Shown here: positions 55,969 through 60,000 of the stretch, in pieces
Position numbering within the stretch: the first letter of the stretch is position 1
Layout: the number at the start of each line of letters is the position of its first letter
Source: Nematostella vectensis
Lineage: Eukaryota; Cnidaria; Anthozoa; Actiniaria; Edwardsiidae
Length of the DNA stretch: 60,000 bases
NCBI RefSeq assembly: GCF_932526225.1
Contig: NC_064035.1
Coordinates: forward strand, 19,707,969-19,767,968
Direction: 5' to 3'
The notes under the pieces: generated by a model
What the model saw: only the letters and a program-made list of their open reading frames with translations
Databases searched by the model: none
Told to the model about the DNA's origin: nothing
Position numbers and translations under genes: made by a program

Positions 55969-58900
55969 ATGCAAGAGTTCGCTATGTCAGCAAGGTTTGT
56001 AAATATTGATCATAATTCTATTTAACTATTGAAACAAGATATGCCAATTTCTGTTAGTAGATGTTTTTTACGACGATATAATTTAATAGCCCGCGAAGGA
56101 TTAAAATTAACAATAAAGAAATATTAATTATAAGGGATTATAACTATAAGCTTAGCTTTTTCCAAATTGTTATGATCGAACTTATCATACATTAGAATAG
56201 TTGTAGAAACCGGGGTCAGGGTTTGTTGGAAATTTAGGCAATATATATTTAATCAGTATTAACTTGATTAACCTCAGAACACACTAACTTTGACCTCAAA
56301 GTCTCGATGCGGTCTACCACGAGATCACGATATTTAGTTATTCAAAGTAAAACTCTACCACAGAAAGTAGTCTGCATGAAATCATTGTTTGGTGCTTTGT
56401 AGCAACAGGGTACGTAGGAGAATGGGAGTTTCGTTGGGTAGTCAAGTCACAAGGCTCCTTGGGAAAAGCATTGGGTGCCTACCACCCCCCCCCCCCTACC
56501 CTCCCACCCTCCCTTCCTGGTTAGCAACAAAAACTTTCCTTCTAATTATTGTCATGAAGGGTGGGGGGAGGGGGCACATGGTGTACAAATCTGGACTTAT
56601 TTTGCTGTCTTTTAGGACATTCGACATGGGTTTCTTGATCTTGTTGGAAGGTACAGAGCATGTGACTGTTTGATATACCATTTTTCAACTAAACCACTTT
56701 CTGGTTTCTATGGTTCAAACTAATGGATAAGCATTTGGTGCTGTTTGATTGGTCACAGCCAACTAATGGATAAGCATTTGGTGCTGTTTGATTGGTCACA
56801 GCCTTGCAGAGAAGTGACATGATTGGAAATTATTTCATTGCTAGCATACTTGCCAACCTTGAAAGCTTAAAAACCCTGAGATTGTGCTTCAAATACAAGA
56901 ACTATATAAGAAATTCTTGATGAATTTTTCTGGGAGATAACTGTAAATGTTTAGAAAATTTAGATATTTTTTTTGCTGGGAGATGAAGGCTAAAACCAGG
57001 AGTGTCCTTTGAAAACTGAGTTGCCAGTTATGTGCTGGCCAATGAAAATGCTTCAAGGATTTTGAATGATATAAGCCAGAAGGCAATTTATCTGTTGAAA
57101 GTCAAAAACAAGAGTTCACAGAATTTTCAAACCTGAAATTGACTTGAATATTGGATAGTTGACGCTCTATTGCTGTTCAGTGTTAATTTAATTTTTTTTA
57201 AATGGTAGTGATCTGGGTTTTAAAGTGAGTTTTATGGTTTGTGCTTCTTTTCATTCCAGAACCCCATTAATCAGACTTAACAAGTTGAGCGATGAAACTG
57301 GTAGGCCTTCCGTAGATAGCTTGCTATTATAGTAGTAGAGGTCTTTTATATATACATTCTTTAACAGCAAATAATTTAACCAAAATGATATTTTATAAAT
57401 GATAATTTATTCAATAATACTATAATTACAAAAATACAACCAATAACTTGTTAGAACTAATATCCTTCTTAAATAAACATGTTTATCAAGAGAAAGTATT
57501 CTTTGTTAAGGCTGTAATATCACAGTGAAAGGCGAGCATTTGAACCCCGGCGGATCTGTAAAGGACCGAGCAGCACTCTTTTTGATAAAAGAAGCGGAGG
57601 AAAAAGGTACATCTCTTGCCAGGCCCACTAGCCACACTTTAAACCTAATTTCAACTTTTGTTTCTTTTCTGTTTTATGCTTATTGCATAACTGCATTGGC
57701 AGGTATTTTATTGTGTATATTTCGAAGTCACAAGCACCCTTTTTTCCCCTTTTTTTTTTCATGAGTTTCTTAACAAGACCTGGCCAATATTGACACTAGT
57801 TTCACTAGGTTCTATTATGATAATAATATATATACACCCCATGCTATCTTACCTCCTATTTGGTTGCAGGTCTCCTAAAGCCAGGAGGGACAGTAGTAGA
57901 AGGGACAGCTGGCAACACAGGTGTAATAATTCTTGAAAGCTGGTTGAAACCTTGTAAATTCTGGGTTTAATGTTTCCTTTACAATCATCTTTCACCAGGC
58001 ATTGGGTTAGCACATATTTGCTTGGCTAAAGGCTACAAATGTGTCATATACATGCCAAACAACCAATCACAGGTAATTAACATATTTGTAGCGGACGCCC
58101 GCACGCCCGCGGGATTATCGATTGCAGTATTGATTAGGAAAGGAAGACGTGTTGTGGCGAGTTTGGGGGCCACAAAAGTTGTTGTTAATCAGCTAGTTTA
58201 TCAGAGTTTGTAGGACTTTGAGGACATATTTGAGTACTGTTTTATTTGATTCATTTGTAAATTTAGATGCTATTTGTATTGTTTTATAGTTATTTAAGTG
58301 GTGTATTTGTGTGTTTAGGAACCGCTTCGCTTTTCGCTGCGGTGAAATGTTAAATGAGAGAACTTGTAAAGGAATAAAACGGTGATAGTTGAAGGGCGTT
58401 GGAAATTGTTGGAAAAGTGCCGCCATGGTGCCATTTGGAAATAGCAGCCACAATATTCCTTTTAGAAGATGCTAGACTAAAGGGTGCTTATATTACACTG
58501 AAATTAATTACATTGGCTAATAACAAAAGCTAACAGTGCAATATCTTACAGCAATATTCCCATGTCTTTGTCATGGATTGTTCTGGGACACCCTATAGTC
58601 TCTACAAAAAATAAGAGTGGAAAATCACTGCTTGGCAGACTAAAATTAAATGGTTGTTTGAAATTATAGACAGGGGTGGGCCATTACATGGCTTTAAATC
58701 ATATTGGTGCGGTGGGGGCACCATACAGACATTCAGAAGATTGGATGGCCAAGCTACCGCACTGCTCATTTCTTTAGGATTTTTGAAAATATCAGGGGTG
58801 AGACCATGCCCCCCCTACCCCTCCCCCTTATTGGCCCTGGAGTAGACATGCCCCCCTTTGCCCCTCCCCCTTATTGGCCCTGGAGTTTGCCCCTCCCCCT

Positions 58901-59947
58901 TATTGGCCCTGGAGTAGACATGCCCCCCCTTGCCCCTCCCCCTTATTGGCCCTGGAGTAGACAAGCCCCCCTTGCCCCTCCCCCTTATTGGCCCTGGAGT
59001 AGACATGCCCCCCTTGCCCCTCCCCCTTATTGGCCCTGGAGTAGACATGCCCCCCTTTGCCCCTCCCCCTCATTGGCCCTGGAGTAGACATGCCCCCCTT
59101 TGCCCCTCCCCCTTATTGGCCCTGGAGTAGACATGCCCCCCTTTGCCCCTCACCCTTATTGGCCCTGGAGTAGACATGCCCCACTCCCTGTATTCCAAAA
59201 AAATTAATTAACTCAAAACAAGCTTTGCATGTAGCTGGATTTTCACACCCCAGGTATTTTTCCATGGCACATAGAGGTTGAGGGGTGTTTCTAATCATGT
59301 GATTGACATCTAAGGGTCTTGATTTCCTACACAGGAGAAGATGGATTTGCTGAAGGCTTTAGGTGCAGAGGTGAGGCCTGTACCTGTGGTTCCATTTGAT
59401 GATCAGATGAACTATAATCACCAGGCAAGAAGATATGCTGAGAGTATTGAGAATGGTGTTTGGACAAATCAGGTAAGTCATTTGTTTTCCTTGAATCAAG
59501 GAGCAAGGTCCATGTTTGTTTCCATACTAACAAGATCCTCTGATTATTTTTACTTTGTATGCAAAAAGATAAGGATACACTGAAAGAGTGGTAATTGGCT
59601 TGCCATTTTGCCAATGGCTTACTAAAAAAAAGTTGTTTTAACACTACTGGAGTCATTTGCTTCTCTAATTCAAGCTCTTGAAAAGTAGAGAGATTAGCAA
59701 ACTTTCAATTTTATTACAAGAATTTTGGTCCTTGTTTACACTCACTTTGAAGCCATTTTTTAAGCCTGGATGCTCTGCATGGGAACAGAAACCTTGAACA
59801 AAATTCTTTATTCCTGTAATTGGCAGTTTGACAATACAGCTAACAGGCGAGCACACTTTGAGACCACGGGCCCTGAGATTTGGCAGCAGACGGATGGGCA
59901 AATAGATGCTGTTGTCTTTGGCACTGGTACAGGGGGGACCTTAGCAG
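55969..59947 (+). CDS. Cysteine synthase / PLP-dependent beta-family enzyme, 3' end beyond window
   Basis: Fold-type II PLP enzyme that would join a serine derivative with sulfide. Exons: 55969-55994, 57260-57300, 57526-57606, 57870-57920, 57999-58072, 59335-59472, 59827-59947, continuing off the window. Motifs: [28 protein letters not shown] (Lys binds PLP), EGTAGNTG (phosphate loop), [17 protein letters not shown], and [10 protein letters not shown]. The start at 55,969 is chosen because only it is in phase with exon 2. The upstream ATG at 55,920 gives an Arg-rich, mitochondrial-like leader but ends in the wrong phase, unless an exon is missed. About four residues expected before KGEHLNPGG are absent, suggesting a microexon in 57,301-57,525. 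Cystathionine beta-synthase is unlikely: no haem domain precedes it. Confidence 0.85.
56718..56803. repeat. 43-bp perfect tandem duplication
   Basis: AACTAATGGATAAGCATTTG and the following 23 bp, to CACAGCC, occur twice head to tail (56,718-56,760 and 56,761-56,803) in intron 1 of the cysteine synthase gene. No differences, so the event is recent. Confidence 0.95.
58807..59185. repeat. About 43-bp C-rich minisatellite in cysteine synthase intron 5
   Basis: About nine units of CCCTCCCCCTTATTGGCCCT plus GGAGTAGACATGCCCCCCTT, period 42-44, with one shortened unit at about 58,880-58,910. Units contain ATTGG (inverse CCAAT) and are strongly strand-asymmetric (C on plus, G on minus). Open frames on both strands here are artefacts of the repeat. 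Confidence 0.95.
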
Positions 59948-60000
59948 GTGATGACCAAACTTTGAGATATTGAAAAATTGATATTAATTGTATAGTATTA

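Noticed and set aside
55920-55994. Cysteine synthase start at the first ATG (55,920)
   Set aside because: Its frame leaves exon 1 in phase 0 and meets a stop in exon 2; retained only as a possibility if an additional exon exists.
58704-59130. Proline-rich ORFs (PPYWPWS repeats) and their minus-strand partners
   Set aside because: Translation of the 43-bp minisatellite inside a cysteine synthase intron.
1-60000. CRISPR array or prokaryotic operon
   Set aside because: The only regular arrays are minisatellites without unique spacers; introns and transposon content are eukaryotic.

Overview
This is a eukaryotic, AT-rich, intron-bearing window that most resembles an invertebrate animal genome. 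The mix of DIRS-type tyrosine-recombinase retroelements, a Penelope-like element, CR1/L2-like LINEs, a Helitron and a Ty3-type element, next to two conserved metazoan-style genes, suggests an anthozoan cnidarian. That is an inference from family content, not a species identification.

Roughly 1-40,000 is a graveyard of mobile elements. In order: an unassigned exon-like frame (690-962); a LINE with an SGNH-type ORF1 and an endonuclease start (about 1,690-2,600); a DIRS element that has lost its reverse transcriptase (2,812-5,100) and ends in a long hairpin (5,166-5,467); a small unrecognised ORF (5,659-5,931, minus); a second DIRS gag on the minus strand (6,920-7,897); a 5'-truncated Penelope-like element with RT and GIY-YIG domains (about 7,975-9,318) followed by a hammerhead-like RNA motif; a cluster holding a protein-kinase remnant, a Ulp1/C48-like protease and a minus-strand C2H2 zinc-finger exon (10,590-13,342); a decayed Helitron Rep-helicase (15,339-18,989); a Mutator-like DNA transposon with terminal inverted repeats (20,162-22,648); an LTR-like remnant (22,789-23,200); a tyrosine recombinase with downstream direct repeats (24,048-25,343); RPA-like and RecQ-like scraps; a Ty3-type LTR element in which integrase precedes reverse transcriptase (29,097-32,525); and fragments of MULE-like, LINE, piggyBac-like and LTR elements up to about 39,700.

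The right third is genic. A full 22-exon minus-strand gene, 42,004-55,647, can be assembled with consistent splice phases and GT/AG boundaries. It encodes about 826 residues that I recognise as PPP4R4, the HEAT-repeat regulatory subunit 4 of protein phosphatase 4. Its introns hold a 27-bp minisatellite and a 3.4-kb unit with about 199-bp inverted ends flanked by TTAA. A cysteine synthase-type PLP enzyme (55,969 to beyond 59,947, plus strand, 3' end outside the window) is divergent from it. The two genes share a roughly 320-bp promoter containing a ZNF143-like site. Nothing suggests that the transposon-rich left part and the two host genes form one pathway.
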